Origin: Thermosynechococcus sp. NK55a
Lineage (GTDB): Bacteria; Cyanobacteriota; Cyanobacteriia; Thermosynechococcales; Thermosynechococcaceae
Assembly (NCBI RefSeq): GCF_000505665.1
Contig: NC_023033.1
Location: forward strand, 372,001 to 436,000
Reading direction: 5' to 3'
Length of the DNA: 64,000 nucleotides
Shown piece by piece: positions 38,128 through 48,100 of this stretch. Made by a program: the position numbers and the translations under genes. Each line of letters begins with the position of its first letter. Position 1 is the stretch's first letter. The notes under the pieces are model-generated. The model was not told where the DNA came from. It saw only the letters and a program-made list of their open reading frames with translations, and searched no databases.

Positions 38128-38835
38128 TTGCCTGTGTTATCCGCTGCTGAAATTCGCGATCGCGCCAGCCACCTCAAATCAACGCTGCCCCCCCAGGTCC
38201 GCCTGATTGCCGTCAGCAAGTTTATGCCAGCGGCTGCGATTCGTGCTGCCTATGAGGCCGGCATTCGGGATTTTGGCGAAAGTCGCGTGCAGGAAGCTGC
38301 CAGCAAACGCGCTGAATTGGCTGACCTCACGGACATTACATGGCATCTGATTGGCCATTTGCAAACAAATAAAGTACGGCAGGCGCTGCAACTCTTTGAT
38401 TGGATTCACACCGTTGACCGCTGGAAGTTGGCCGAGCGGATCGATACCCTCCTCAAGGAGACGGGGGCAGCCAGTCCCCGCTGTCTCTTGCAGGTAAAAC
38501 TCCGCCCCGACCCCCAAAAATATGGCTGGGAAAAATCAGAGCTAGAGGCCGCCCTGCCCCAACTGGATGCTCTCTCCCATCTGTGCTGCTGTGGTCTGAT
38601 GACCATTCTGCCCTTGGGGTTGGCCCCCTCAGAACAGTTGCAAGTATTTCAGGAATTGCGGGCTTGGGGTGAGGAACTGAGCACAAAGCCATGGCAGCAG
38701 CTCCAGTGGCAGGAGTATTCGATGGGGATGACCCAAGACTATCCCCTGGCGGTGCAGGCCGGCGCAACGATGGTGCGCATTGGTACGGCTATTTTTGGCG
38801 ATCGCCAATCGGCGTTAGCAATTCGGCAGGAGTAA
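38128..38835 (+). CDS. pipY: PLP-binding homeostasis protein, YggS/PipY family
   Basis: This 235-residue single-domain PLP protein has the family core: RLIAVSKFMPAAAIRAAYEA with the PLP Lys near 31, DFGESRVQEAASKRAEL, WHLIGHLQTNKVRQAL, CCGLMTILPLG and the phosphate-binding SMGMTQDYPLAVQAGATMVR then IGTAIFG. YggS/PipY proteins are not enzymes in the usual sense but keep PLP and amino-acid pools balanced. In cyanobacteria pipY usually follows pipX, which is not present here. The start is a TTG at 38128 or a GTG at 38134. Neither has a clear Shine-Dalgarno, so the N-terminus is uncertain by a few residues. Confidence 0.93.
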   Translation: MPVLSAAEIRDRASHLKSTLPPQVRLIAVSKFMPAAAIRAAYEAGIRDFGESRVQEAASKRAELADLTDITWHLIGHLQTNKVRQALQLFDWIHTVDRWKLAERIDTLLKETGAASPRCLLQVKLRPDPQKYGWEKSELEAALPQLDALSHLCCCGLMTILPLGLAPSEQLQVFQELRAWGEELSTKPWQQLQWQEYSMGMTQDYPLAVQAGATMVRIGTAIFGDRQSALAIRQE

Positions 38836-39354
38836 TGCCCTTGCAAGGGATTGGTTCTGAAATCGTCTCCAGTGGTGAAAAAGAAAACTGCCCGGCGATC
38901 AAAGCTCAAGGCCATCACAGTGTTGATTGTCATGCTCAGAATCGGTGGTGACTCCCGCAGCTTAGGACCAGCCGAGAGCAAGGTGGGCCGCATTTTTGCT
39001 ACCAAGGCCGATTTTGACAGTGATGCCCAGCAGCAGATAGACCCGACGCTCAGCCGCGGCGGGGGCAATGAATTCATCCTGTAGGTGGCATTGGCCAATG
39101 GACATGATGAGCTTGCCTGCTGGATGGTAAGCCGGCAGTAAAGGGCGGGTGTAGACGGCATTGCTTAGATGCCACCACGCACCGAAGATCTGCTCAGTCT
39201 ATAGGTTGCTGTTAGACTTTCAGAGGGACTTGGCTCCTCTGATTAACATGGCAGCGCTTTATCACAAAACAAAGAAAAATAAAGCTGTCCCTTAGACCGG
39301 TGGTCGTGCGTAGCAGGGCGGGTCCTTAGACCCAATTCTTTGGTAAGCTAAAGG
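38836..39354. other. Gene-poor spacer with a coding-like minus-strand frame
   Basis: This stretch lies between pipY and cysH. On the minus strand a frame open from 39198 to 38962 reads like protein, with IFGAWWHLSNAVYTRPLLPA and, after an ATG at 39105, APAAAERRVYLLLGITVKIG, then ends at TAA. It has no good ribosome-binding site and no family I recognise. It could be a small gene, a relic or chance. A CCCTT/AAGGG palindrome lies at 38839-38850. The last 150 bases should hold the cysH promoter. Confidence 0.35.
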
Positions 39355-40095
39355 ATGCTTTCTAAAACCCTGCTAACACCGCCTATGGCCGCATCCCTAA
39401 GCTTTGACCTCGATGCCCTCAACCAACGCTTTGAAGGGGCACACCCTCGTGACATTTTGGCATGGGCCGTCACCGCAATTCCCCAGGGGCTGGTGCAGAC
39501 CAGTGCCTTTAACGTGGATGACATGGTGATTACAGACCTCCTCTACCGTGATCTGCGCCCCAATCCGCCGGTGCCCGTTCTCTTTTTGGACACACTGCAT
39601 CACTTTGCCGAGACCCTAGCATTTGTGCAGCAGGCCAAGGAAAAATACGGTCTGGATTTGCGCACCTACAAAACCCCCGATGTTGACAGCCGCGAAGCCT
39701 TTGCTGCCCGCTATGGCGACAAGCTTTGGGAAACCAATGTTGAGCAGTTTCACCATCTCACTAAAATTGAACCGCTGCAACGGGGCTTGGCAGAACTGAA
39801 TACTGTGGCTTGGATTACGGGACGGCGTCGAGACCAAGCGGTCACCCGTGCCAATATGCCCTATGTGGAACTGGACAAAGAGGGTCGTCTGAAAATTAAT
39901 CCCCTTGCTGCTTGGACACGTAAACAAACTTGGGCCTATGTGATGGAGCACGGGGTGATTTACAATCCCCTCCACGATCGCGGCTATGCCAGCATTGGCG
40001 ATGAACCCCTCACCACCCCTATCGCCGATGGCGAAGATGAACGGGCAGGTCGCTGGCGCGGCATGGGCAAAACTGAGTGCGGGATTCACATCTAA
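39355..40095 (+). CDS. cysH: Phosphoadenosine phosphosulfate (PAPS) reductase
   Basis: CysH reduces PAPS to sulfite with thioredoxin in sulfate assimilation. The 246-residue product has [17 protein letters not shown], a [20 protein letters not shown] motif (about 162-181) and the C-terminal catalytic Cys in KTECGIHI. The cysteine pairs that hold the Fe-S cluster of APS reductases are missing, so it is the PAPS type. The ATG at 39355 is the first in frame. An ATG at 39385 gives an N-terminus ([18 protein letters not shown]) closer to relatives and may be the real start. glyQ follows four bases after the stop, so the two are cotranscribed. The ATP sulfurylase gene is at 26473. Confidence 0.93.
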   Translation: MLSKTLLTPPMAASLSFDLDALNQRFEGAHPRDILAWAVTAIPQGLVQTSAFNVDDMVITDLLYRDLRPNPPVPVLFLDTLHHFAETLAFVQQAKEKYGLDLRTYKTPDVDSREAFAARYGDKLWETNVEQFHHLTKIEPLQRGLAELNTVAWITGRRRDQAVTRANMPYVELDKEGRLKINPLAAWTRKQTWAYVMEHGVIYNPLHDRGYASIGDEPLTTPIADGEDERAGRWRGMGKTECGIHI

Positions 40096-40099
40096 GCCC

Positions 40100-40987
40100 A
40101 TGTACTTTCAGGACGTTATTGCCACACTGCACCAATTTTGGGCGGCTCAGGGATGCCTGATTGCTCAGCCCTACGATGTGGAAAAAGGCGCCGGTACCAA
40201 AAGCCCCCATACCTTTTTACGTGCCCTCGGACCTGAACCTTGGGCAGTGGCCTATGTCGAACCCTGTCGGCGGCCAGCGGATGGCCGCTATGGCGAGAAT
40301 CCCAACCGCTATCAGTACTACTACCAGTACCAAGTGCTGATTAAGCCCTCTCCTGATAATATCCAAGAGATTTATTTGGAGTCACTGCGCGCCCTTGGCA
40401 TTCGCCCCCCAGACCATGACATTCGCTTTGTCGAAGACAACTGGGAGGATGCTGCCGTTGGCGCGTGGGGCGTAGGCTGGGAGGTGTGGCTAGATGGCAT
40501 GGAAGTGACACAGTTTACCTACTTCCAGCAGTGTGGTGGTCTGGATTGTCGGCCGGTTTCCATTGAGATTACCTACGGCCTAGAACGGTTGACAATGTAT
40601 CTCCAGGAGGTGGATGCGATCGCCAGTATCCGATGGAACTCTACCCTCACCTATGGCGATGTCCATCTCCAAGGAGAAATTGAGCAATCCACCTACAACT
40701 TTGAAGCCTCCGACCCGGAACGATTGTTCACCCTTTTTAGTCTCTACCAGCAGGAGGCGGAGCAGCTTCTGGAAAAGCAGTTGGTACTGCCCAGTTTGGA
40801 TTATGTGCTCAAGTGTTCCCACACCTTTAACCTGCTGGATGCCCGCGGTGTCATTTCGGTGGCAGAGCGTACGCGCTACATTGGTCGCATTCGCGGCTTG
40901 GCCCGGCGGGTCGCCCAAGCCTATGTCCAACAACGGGAAGCTCTGGGGTTTCCACTGCTGAAGGAGCCGGCGCCGATCGCCCCCTAA
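40100..40987 (+). CDS. glyQ: Glycine--tRNA ligase alpha subunit
   Basis: GlyQ is the catalytic alpha subunit of the bacterial tetrameric glycyl-tRNA synthetase, and needs the beta subunit GlyS, which is not in the window. The 295-residue product begins [19 protein letters not shown] and has the class II motifs: [40 protein letters not shown] and [17 protein letters not shown], with [20 protein letters not shown]. The long upstream in-frame extension is inside cysH and is not used. The ATG at 40100 fits the family N-terminus exactly. It is separated from the cysH stop by four bases. Confidence 0.97.
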   Translation: MYFQDVIATLHQFWAAQGCLIAQPYDVEKGAGTKSPHTFLRALGPEPWAVAYVEPCRRPADGRYGENPNRYQYYYQYQVLIKPSPDNIQEIYLESLRALGIRPPDHDIRFVEDNWEDAAVGAWGVGWEVWLDGMEVTQFTYFQQCGGLDCRPVSIEITYGLERLTMYLQEVDAIASIRWNSTLTYGDVHLQGEIEQSTYNFEASDPERLFTLFSLYQQEAEQLLEKQLVLPSLDYVLKCSHTFNLLDARGVISVAERTRYIGRIRGLARRVAQAYVQQREALGFPLLKEPAPIAP

Positions 40988-41011
40988 GTCACAATTCTCT
41001 AAGGAGCATCC

Positions 41012-41875
41012 ATGGGACGGCAGTGGCACCTGTTGGTGGTCTTGACTGTGTTTGCGGCATCGGCAACGCTGGCAGCGGATGTGCCGCACTTTGTTAGTCC
41101 TAGAAAGTTTTGGAGGCAGTTGGTCTATCAGGTCAAACCGCTGCCGCCCGAAAAAGTGGTGGCCCTCACCTTTGATGATGGCCCTTGGGGAGCCTCAACT
41201 CGCCAAGTTCTGCAAATTCTCAAAGAGGAGGAGGCCAAGGCCACATTTTTTATCCTGGGCAAGCACGCCCTCATGTATCCCGATATCATTGCTGACATTG
41301 TCAAAGGGGGTCATGCCGTTGGCAACCATAGTTGGAGTCATCCCTACCAACCCGTTGACCCTAAAGTAGCTAAGCAGGAAATTGAAAACACCTCTGCACT
41401 GATTGCCAAGCAAAGCCAAGCCCAAACGCGCCTTTTTCGGCCACCGGGGGGCAATTTGACCACAGGGCTAGTGGACTATGCCAAGTCGAAAAACTATGCC
41501 GTCATTATGTGGTCCGTGGATCCCCATGACACTCGACCCAACACAACAGCCGCAGATATTGTGGAGCGTACCCTGAAGAATGTCAAACCGGGCAGCATTA
41601 TTCTGCTCCACGATGGTGGCGGCGATCGCGCCACGACCCGCAAGGCCCTCCCCACGCTGATTCGCCGCCTGCGGCAAAAAGGCTATCGCTTTGTCACTGT
41701 GCCGGAACTGCTGCAACTAGTGAAAGCCCCCCCACCAAAGCCTGAGACACCCACCCCTCAACCGACAATCACTCCGACACCGACCCCAGAAGGTCTGCCC
41801 ACTCCTCAGTTGACGCCTAGCCCCCCTAGTCGCAGTGAACCGCAATTGCAGCCACGCTCTCTGCCCCCTCGCTAA
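41012..41875 (+). CDS. Polysaccharide deacetylase (NodB domain), exported
   Basis: The 287-residue product starts with a signal peptide (LLVVLTVFAASATLAA, cleavage near 22) and has a NodB domain with the three metal motifs: LTFDDGPWG (about 53), NHSWSHPY (His pair, about 108-113) and RPPGGNLTTG. A final SIILLHDGGGDRATT carries the catalytic His. Enzymes of this family remove N-acetyl groups from peptidoglycan, chitin oligomers or exopolysaccharide in the periplasm. The C-terminal 50 residues are Pro/Thr-rich and disordered. The start ATG at 41012 is 24 bases after glyQ. Its stop shares CTAA (41872-41875) with the convergent gene. Confidence 0.93.
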   Translation: MGRQWHLLVVLTVFAASATLAADVPHFVSPRKFWRQLVYQVKPLPPEKVVALTFDDGPWGASTRQVLQILKEEEAKATFFILGKHALMYPDIIADIVKGGHAVGNHSWSHPYQPVDPKVAKQEIENTSALIAKQSQAQTRLFRPPGGNLTTGLVDYAKSKNYAVIMWSVDPHDTRPNTTAADIVERTLKNVKPGSIILLHDGGGDRATTRKALPTLIRRLRQKGYRFVTVPELLQLVKAPPPKPETPTPQPTITPTPTPEGLPTPQLTPSPPSRSEPQLQPRSLPPR

Positions 41876-42378
41876 GGCTCTAGGGGAAATTCATGAATCT
41901 GTGGCGTCGAGGTACCATTGAGGGTTTCCCCCAGTTGATTCAAGGGTTCATAGATTGGTTCTAAGCTGGCCTGAGTGTCAGCGATCGCCCGCAGTAGTTC
42001 AGCCGTGAGATATTCCAAGGGATGGGGAGGGGGCGGTTGGCGGCGCCGATACTTGGGGGTGGGCACAAACTCACTGGCCACGGCCTGAAGCTGATAGGCC
42101 AACGCTTTCACCTTGGCAAGGTACGTCAAGGTTTCCTCAAGGTGCTGGGCAATTTGCTGGTGCTGAGCTTGCAGGTGTTGCCACTGTTCGGGGGCGATCG
42201 CTGCGGGTTTGAGATCCAGGGGAGTTAAATCCTGAAACAGAGCTTCTAAGTCCGGGGTTTCACTACTCACGAGTCCCTCCAACAAGGCCGCATCAAACAA
42301 CTCCCCGAGTACTTCGGGAGAGACAACTGCCCACTCACTGGGGGAAGAAGATAGAGGATCAGGGGCTGTCATGGGCAT
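41872..42378 (-). CDS. Hypothetical acidic helical protein
   Basis: The 168-residue product has no signal peptide and no membrane segment. The N-terminal half is acidic (VLGELFDAALLEGLVSSETP). A helical stretch follows with coiled-coil character (QWQHLQAQHQQIAQHLEETL, about 85-104), then a basic patch (PKYRRRQPPPPHP) and a second helix. I recognise no family. The ATG at 42378 and another at 42372 are both usable. It overlaps the polysaccharide deacetylase stop by four bases and is divergent from ubiX across 85 bases. Confidence 0.65.
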   Translation of the reverse strand: MPMTAPDPLSSSPSEWAVVSPEVLGELFDAALLEGLVSSETPDLEALFQDLTPLDLKPAAIAPEQWQHLQAQHQQIAQHLEETLTYLAKVKALAYQLQAVASEFVPTPKYRRRQPPPPHPLEYLTAELLRAIADTQASLEPIYEPLNQLGETLNGTSTPQIHEFPLEP

Positions 42379-42463
42379 TTACCAAGTCCTGTTGGGGGAG
42401 ATTGCAGATCATGAAAAGGGGGCAGTTGCCCCAACTTTGTTAACCTTATAACGGTTTTGTTTG

Positions 42464-43096
42464 GTGATTGCGGTTGTGACCTCCTCTTCTTTGCCAATTG
42501 TGTTGGGTGTAACGGGTGCGTCTGGGCTCATTTATGCAGTGCGCGCCATTAAATTTCTATTACAAGCCAACTATCCTATTCAACTTGTGGCATCGAAGGC
42601 CGCACATCAAGTGTGGCAGGCAGAATATGGCCTCACTCTGCCAATTCAGCCCGATAAGCAGGAACTGTTTTGGCGCGAACAGGCCCAAGTTTGGGAAGGT
42701 TGCCTCACCTGTCATCGGCCAACAGATGTGGCAGCGGCAATCGCCAGCGGTTCCTTTCGCACCCTGGGCATGGTGATTCTCCCCTGTAGTATGAGTACGG
42801 TGGCCAAGTTGGCGGCAGGCCTGAGTTCCGATCTCCTAGAGCGGGTGGCAGATGTCCACCTCAAAGAACACCGTCCATTGGTGTTGGTGCCCCGCGAAAC
42901 CCCCTTTAGTCTCATTCATCTGCAAAACCTGACCCAATTGGCAATGGCCGGGGCGCGCATTGTACCCGCCATTCCTGCTTGGTATCACCGGCCACAGACC
43001 ATTGAGGACTTAGTGGATTTTGTGATCGCCCGTGCCCTTGATCAGTTAGGGTTGGATTGTGTGCCTCTGCAACGTTGGCAAGGACCCCTTTCCTAA
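42464..43096 (+). CDS. ubiX: Flavin prenyltransferase UbiX
   Basis: UbiX joins dimethylallyl phosphate to FMN to make prenylated FMN, the cofactor of UbiD-type decarboxylases, here probably for plastoquinone synthesis. The product (about 210 residues) has the family start IVLGVTGASGLIYAVRAIKF, the active-site ILPCSMSTVAKLAAGLSSDL (about 105-124), LKEHRPLVLVPRETPFSLIH and a C-terminal AIPAWYHRPQTIEDLVDFVI. The start could be TTG 42461, GTG 42464 or GTG 42476, and none has a clear ribosome-binding site. I give GTG 42464. The stop overlaps the next start as TAATG, so the downstream gene is translationally coupled. Confidence 0.9.
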   Translation: MIAVVTSSSLPIVLGVTGASGLIYAVRAIKFLLQANYPIQLVASKAAHQVWQAEYGLTLPIQPDKQELFWREQAQVWEGCLTCHRPTDVAAAIASGSFRTLGMVILPCSMSTVAKLAAGLSSDLLERVADVHLKEHRPLVLVPRETPFSLIHLQNLTQLAMAGARIVPAIPAWYHRPQTIEDLVDFVIARALDQLGLDCVPLQRWQGPLS

Positions 43097-43629
43097 TGCG
43101 TGCTTGGATTTATTTGGGGGCGATCGCCCTGCTGACAACACTTGCCATCCAAAATTGGCAGCCGGTGGTCTCCCTGCGCTTTTTAGGACAGCAAACCCCG
43201 GCCCTTCCCCTTGCCGCTTGGATTGTGGTGGCCGCCCTTTCAGGGATCGTGGCTGGCCAGTGCTTACTCTGGTTAACCCTCGAAACACCGGCTCCAATAG
43301 CGCGGCCAACCCCGCGATCGCACCCCCCTGAACCTGAACTGGATGCCTCGATGCGTCCGCCGCTGGATGAGCCAGAGATGGATACTGGCGATGTCGAGGA
43401 TTGGTTTAGCGAGCCAGAGCCAGCCCCGCGCGAACCAGACCTTGAACCAGACATTCAAGATCGCCCCCCCACAACCTACTCCTATCAATATCGTCCTTCC
43501 CGCAAAGCCACTGCCAAAGCCCCACCGCCTCCCCCTCAAGTTATGGATGCTGAATACCGCATTCTGACGCCGCCGCCCTCCAACGACAATCCCCCTGAGG
43601 ATGAAGAAGACTGGGATATTCCCCTATGA
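43096..43629 (+). CDS. LapA-like two-helix membrane protein with acidic disordered tail
   Basis: The 177-residue product has two hydrophobic segments (about 3-17 and 36-57) separated by SLRFLGQQTPAL, the layout of the LapA/DUF1049 family, whose E. coli member works in lipopolysaccharide assembly. The rest (about 70-177) is acidic and Pro-rich without a fold that I can see. The relation to LapA is inferred from layout only. The ATG at 43096 shares TAATG with the ubiX stop, and the last four bases overlap the next start as ATGA, so this gene is coupled on both sides. Confidence 0.7.
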   Translation: MRAWIYLGAIALLTTLAIQNWQPVVSLRFLGQQTPALPLAAWIVVAALSGIVAGQCLLWLTLETPAPIARPTPRSHPPEPELDASMRPPLDEPEMDTGDVEDWFSEPEPAPREPDLEPDIQDRPPTTYSYQYRPSRKATAKAPPPPPQVMDAEYRILTPPPSNDNPPEDEEDWDIPL

Positions 43630-44321
43630 TCAAAGGCGTTGCATCGGAGGGATCTGCTGTGAAGGTTGCAGTGGTTGGTGCTACAGGCCGCACCGGTCAG
43701 CGAATTGTGAGTGCCCTACAATCATCTGAGCATCAGGCAATTGCCGTTGTGCGTAACCCCGCCAAAGCCCAAGGGCGGTGGCCAAGGGTCGAGATTCGTA
43801 CTGCCGATGTCACCCAACCCCAGACACTTCCCCCCGCCCTTAAAGATTGCGAGGCAGTGATCTGTGCCACGGGCGCTAGCCCCAGTCTTAACCCCCTAGA
43901 ACCCCTGAGTGTTGATTATCTGGGCACCAAAAATCTTGTGGATGCCGCCAAAGCCGCCCCAGTGCAGCAGTTTATTCTTGTCTCGTCGCTGTGTGTCTCG
44001 CAATTTTTCCATCCCCTGAATCTTTTTTGGCTAATTTTGTATTGGAAGCAGCAAGCAGAACGTTATCTCCAAGAAAGCGGTCTAACTTACACGATTGTGC
44101 GGCCAGGGGGTCTGAAGGAAACCGATGAGGGTGGCTTTCCGATCATTGCCCCAGCGGATACCCTCTTTGAGGGCAGTATCCCGCGATCGCGGGTGGCAGA
44201 AATCTGTGTGGCAGCCTTGGGCGAGCCAAGTGCCTACAACAAAATCTTTGAGGTGGTGAGCCGTTCCGATCAGACGCCGGTGGCCTATCCAGAGTTATTC
44301 CGCTCAGTTGCGGCGGTGTGA
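43626..44321 (+). CDS. Atypical short-chain dehydrogenase (NAD(P)-binding, NmrA-like)
   Basis: The 231-residue product has the Rossmann signature VAVVGATGRTGQRIVSAL (about 14-31), IRTADVTQPQ, AVICATGASPSL and a QQFILVSSLCVSQF strand, with a Lys in a YWKQQAERYLQESGL helix. These are features of atypical SDRs related to plant and cyanobacterial proteins with homologs in chloroplasts. The catalytic Tyr-x3-Lys is partly preserved. The reaction is not known. The ATG start overlaps the previous gene by four bases (ATGA), which indicates a common message with ubiX. Confidence 0.87.
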   Translation: MIKGVASEGSAVKVAVVGATGRTGQRIVSALQSSEHQAIAVVRNPAKAQGRWPRVEIRTADVTQPQTLPPALKDCEAVICATGASPSLNPLEPLSVDYLGTKNLVDAAKAAPVQQFILVSSLCVSQFFHPLNLFWLILYWKQQAERYLQESGLTYTIVRPGGLKETDEGGFPIIAPADTLFEGSIPRSRVAEICVAALGEPSAYNKIFEVVSRSDQTPVAYPELFRSVAAV

Positions 44322-44331
44322 GGATAAGTTG

Positions 44332-45000
44332 ATGCGCTTTTCCCGTTGGTTGGGGGCGATCGCCGGTCTGGTGGCGATAGGCTATTTCTTTTTGGGGACG
44401 CGTTCAAGTGCTCTCTGGTGGTACTGGTACCGCTGGCAGCCGGGTCAAATTGCCCCCTTAGTGATGCAGGGGGGGGATCCCTATGTACGGGCCCTGATGC
44501 GCACCATTTCTGCCAGTGAAGCCAATGATGCCAATCCCTACACGCTGCTCTATGGGGGGGAGCACGTCCAAGACCTCAGCCAGCATCCCGATCGCTGTAT
44601 TCCCATTCGCCAAGGCGCCAATCAGCACCTGTGTACCACGGCTGCCGGCCGCTATCAATTTCTCACCACCACTTGGCAAGAAAAAGCCGCCCGCTATCAT
44701 CCCCAACCGCCAAGCTGGTTTTGGCAGGGCTATAGCTTTGCCCCAGAGTATCAGGATCAGGTGGTCTATCGCTGGCTCACGGATCCTGCCGCTTGGAATG
44801 CCGATATTCCCCAGCTCCTGCGGGAAGGCCGAGTACAGGAGGTCTTTGCCCTCCTGTCGGATACATGGACCAGTCTGGGCTATGGCATGGAGAGCAACCG
44901 GATCACGCCCTACCTCGAAGAGATCTACCAGCAATTGTTGGCTCAAGAATTAGCCGCCTTCCAGACCGCCCAATCTGCGGGGAGGAGCCCATCGCCCTAG
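44332..45000 (+). CDS. Membrane-anchored muramidase-like protein (lysozyme superfamily)
   Basis: The product (222 residues from the ATG at 44332, which follows an AGGATAAG-like site) has one N-terminal membrane helix (WLGAIAGLVAIGYFFLG, about 6-22). A lysozyme-like domain follows with the probable catalytic Glu (TISASEANDANPYTLLYGG, Glu near 63) and the TAAGRYQFLTTTW motif (about 103-115) typical of phage-type muramidases. Enzymes of this group cleave the glycan strands of peptidoglycan. The domain faces the periplasm. Its start lies inside the end of the SDR gene when counted from an upstream in-frame codon, but the ATG at 44332 is cleaner. It is probably cotranscribed with ubiX and the SDR. 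Confidence 0.82.
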   Translation: MRFSRWLGAIAGLVAIGYFFLGTRSSALWWYWYRWQPGQIAPLVMQGGDPYVRALMRTISASEANDANPYTLLYGGEHVQDLSQHPDRCIPIRQGANQHLCTTAAGRYQFLTTTWQEKAARYHPQPPSWFWQGYSFAPEYQDQVVYRWLTDPAAWNADIPQLLREGRVQEVFALLSDTWTSLGYGMESNRITPYLEEIYQQLLAQELAAFQTAQSAGRSPSP

Positions 45001-45136
45001 TTCATTTTCTCTGCCGACGGCTGCTCCAATCGCTGATTCTGGTCTTGCAATGCACTCAGTAACAAAGAGGCTTTCCCTTGCCCCCACAGATTAAAATCAA
45101 AAGAACCCTCTGGTGCAAATTGGCTGGCCTTAGTAG

Positions 45137-48100
45137 ATGTCTATGTCGTTTCTTGAGTATCTCCATGCAGAACCCCGTCGTGTCATTGTCTTTGATGGCG
45201 CAATGGGCACAAATCTTCAGGCACAAAACCTGACGGCAGAGGATTTTGGTGGCAAGGAGTACGAAGGCTGCAACGAATATCTGGTCATTAGTCAGCCAGA
45301 GGCGGTGGCCAAAGTGCATCGCGATTTTTTGGCAGCAGGAGCCGATGTCATTGAAACGGACACCTTTGGCTCGTCTTCAATTGTTCTAAGTGAATACAAT
45401 TTGGGCGATCGCGCCTACGAAATCAGCAAGAAAGCCGCTGTGCTTGCTAAATCCGTGGCCGCTGAATTTAGCACCCCCGAAAAACCCCGCTTTGTTGCCG
45501 GCTCGATGGGACCAGGTACTAAACTGCCCACCCTGGGCCACATTGACTACGACACCCTCTACAGGGCCTTTCGCGAACAGGCTGCTGGCCTCTTTGACGG
45601 CGGGGTGGATCTCTTTATCATTGAAACCTGCCAAGATGTCCTGCAAATTAAAGCAGCCCTCAATGGGGTGATGGCCGTCTTTCAGGAGCGGGGAGAACGC
45701 CGCCCCCTGATGGTTTCCGTGACGATGGAGCAGCAGGGCACGATGCTGGTGGGCTCGGAAATTGGCGCCGCCCTGACGATTCTGGAACCCTATCCGATTG
45801 ATATTTTGGGTCTCAACTGCGCCACTGGCCCCGATTTGATGACGGAGCACATCCGCTACCTTTCGCAGCACTCCCCCTTTGTCATTTCCTGTATTCCCAA
45901 TGCCGGCTTACCTGAAAACATCGGTGGCCATGCCCACTACAAGCTGACGCCGATGGAATTGCGGCTGGCCCTAACCCGCTTCGTCGAAGACTTTGGGGTA
46001 CAAGTGATTGGCGGCTGCTGTGGCACGCGGCCGGATCATATTGCAGCCCTGGCAGAAATTGCAGCGACCCTGACCCCCAAGGCGCGATCGCCCCAACGAG
46101 TTCCCGCTGCCGCCTCCATCTACAGTCCTCAGCCCTATGACCAAGAGAATTCCTTCCTGATTATTGGTGAGCGACTCAATGCTAGTGGCTCCAAAAAATG
46201 CCGCGATCTCCTCAATGCCGAAGATTGGGATGGTCTCGTTGCCCTGGCCCGTGCCCAAGTGCGTGAAGGTGCCCACATCCTGGATGTCAACGTGGACTAT
46301 GTGGGGCGCGATGGGGTGCGGGATATGCGCGAGCTGGTATCGCGGCTGGTTACCAACGTAACGCTGCCCCTGATGCTCGACTCGACTGAATGGCAAAAGA
46401 TGGAAGCGGGTCTGAAGGTGGCCGGGGGCAAGTGCTTGCTGAACTCCACCAACTTTGAGGATGGTGAACCCCGCTTTTATAAGGTCCTAGAACTGGCAAA
46501 AACCTACGGCGCCGGCGTGGTCATCGGTACCATTGATGAAGAGGGGATGGCGCGAACGGCTGAAAAAAAGTTTGCCATTGCCCAACGGGCCTACAGGGCA
46601 GCCCTTGACTACGGCATTCCCCCCTGGGAAATTTTCTTTGACCCTCTGGCACTGCCAATTTCCACAGGGATTGAAGAGGATCGGGGCAATGGTCGAGAAA
46701 CCATTGCGGCCATTCGGCGAATTCGCGCTGAACTCCCCGGCTGCCATATTCTGCTGGGGGTTTCCAATATCTCCTTTGGCTTAAATCCAGCAGCTCGCCA
46801 AGTCCTCAACTCAATGTTTCTCCACGAGGCCATGCAGGCGGGCATGGATGCTGCGATCGTCAGTGCTGCCAAGATCCTGCCCTTGGCCAAAATTGAGCCA
46901 CAGCAGCAGCAGGTCTGCCGTGATCTCATCTACGACCGACGGCGATTTGAGGGGGAAGTGTGTGTCTATGACCCCCTTGCGGAACTGACTCGTCTGTTTG
47001 AGGGCAAGACCACCAAGCAGGATCGCTCCCCAGTGGAAAACCTGCCCCTTGAGGAGCGGCTCAAACGCCACATTATTGATGGCGATCGCCTTGGCCTCGA
47101 GGAGACCCTTGCCAAGGCCCTTGAAACCTATGCCCCCCTTGAAATTATCAATACATTCCTGCTCGACGGCATGAAGGTGGTGGGCGAACTCTTTGCCTCT
47201 GGGCAGATGCAGCTTCCCTTTGTTTTGCAGTCGGCAGAAACGATGAAGGCGGCTGTGGCCTACCTCGAACCCTTTATGGAAAAATCCGCCACCGGGGACA
47301 CTGCCAAGGGCACCGTCGTCATTGCCACCGTGAAGGGGGATGTCCATGATATTGGTAAAAACTTAGTGGATATTATCCTCACCAACAACGGCTATCGCGT
47401 GATTAACTTGGGGATTAAGCAGCCGGTTGAAAATATCATCCAAGCCTATGAGGAGCATCAGGCAGACTGCATTGCCATGAGTGGCCTCTTGGTCAAATCC
47501 ACCGCCTTTATGAAGGAAAATCTCGAGGTCTTTAATGAGCGGGGCATTACCGTTCCCGTCATTTTGGGGGGAGCCGCCCTCACCCCCAAATTTGTCTATG
47601 AGGATTGCCGGTCCACCTACCACGGTCAAGTGATCTACGGCAAGGATGCCTTTGCCGATTTGCATTTTATGGATCGGCTAATGAGTGCAAAGGCCGCAGG
47701 TCAGTGGGACGATCGCCAAGGATTTTTGGATGGTACAACGATCTCCACCCCAGAGGCAGGGAGCACACCCGCGATCGCCCCCGAACCCACCGCGGTTGCT
47801 GAACCCGACACATCAGAAGTGGTGGATACCCGCCGCTCTGAAGCTGTTGCTGTAGATATTCCCCGCCCCACACCCCCCTTCTGGGGCATTTGTCACCTCA
47901 AGCCGGATCAGATTCCACTTTCTGAGGTCTTTGCCTATCTGGATCTCCAAGCCCTGATTGCAGGTCAGTGGCAGTTTCGTAAACCTAAGGATCAAGACCG
48001 TGCCACCTACAACGTCTTCCTTGCGGAGAAGGTCTATCCCATCCTTGAGGAGTGGAAACAGCGCATCCTTGCTGAAAACCTGCTCCATCCTGAACTGATT

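Noticed and set aside
38739-39161. 140-codon minus-strand frame overlapping the end of pipY
   Set aside because: It covers the pipY coding end in antisense and its composition is unlike protein (Ser/Arg/Pro rich without structure).
45001-45136. Possible cobalamin riboswitch upstream of metH
   Set aside because: I looked for the B12-box and the conserved core of the cobalamin aptamer and saw neither in the 136-base spacer.
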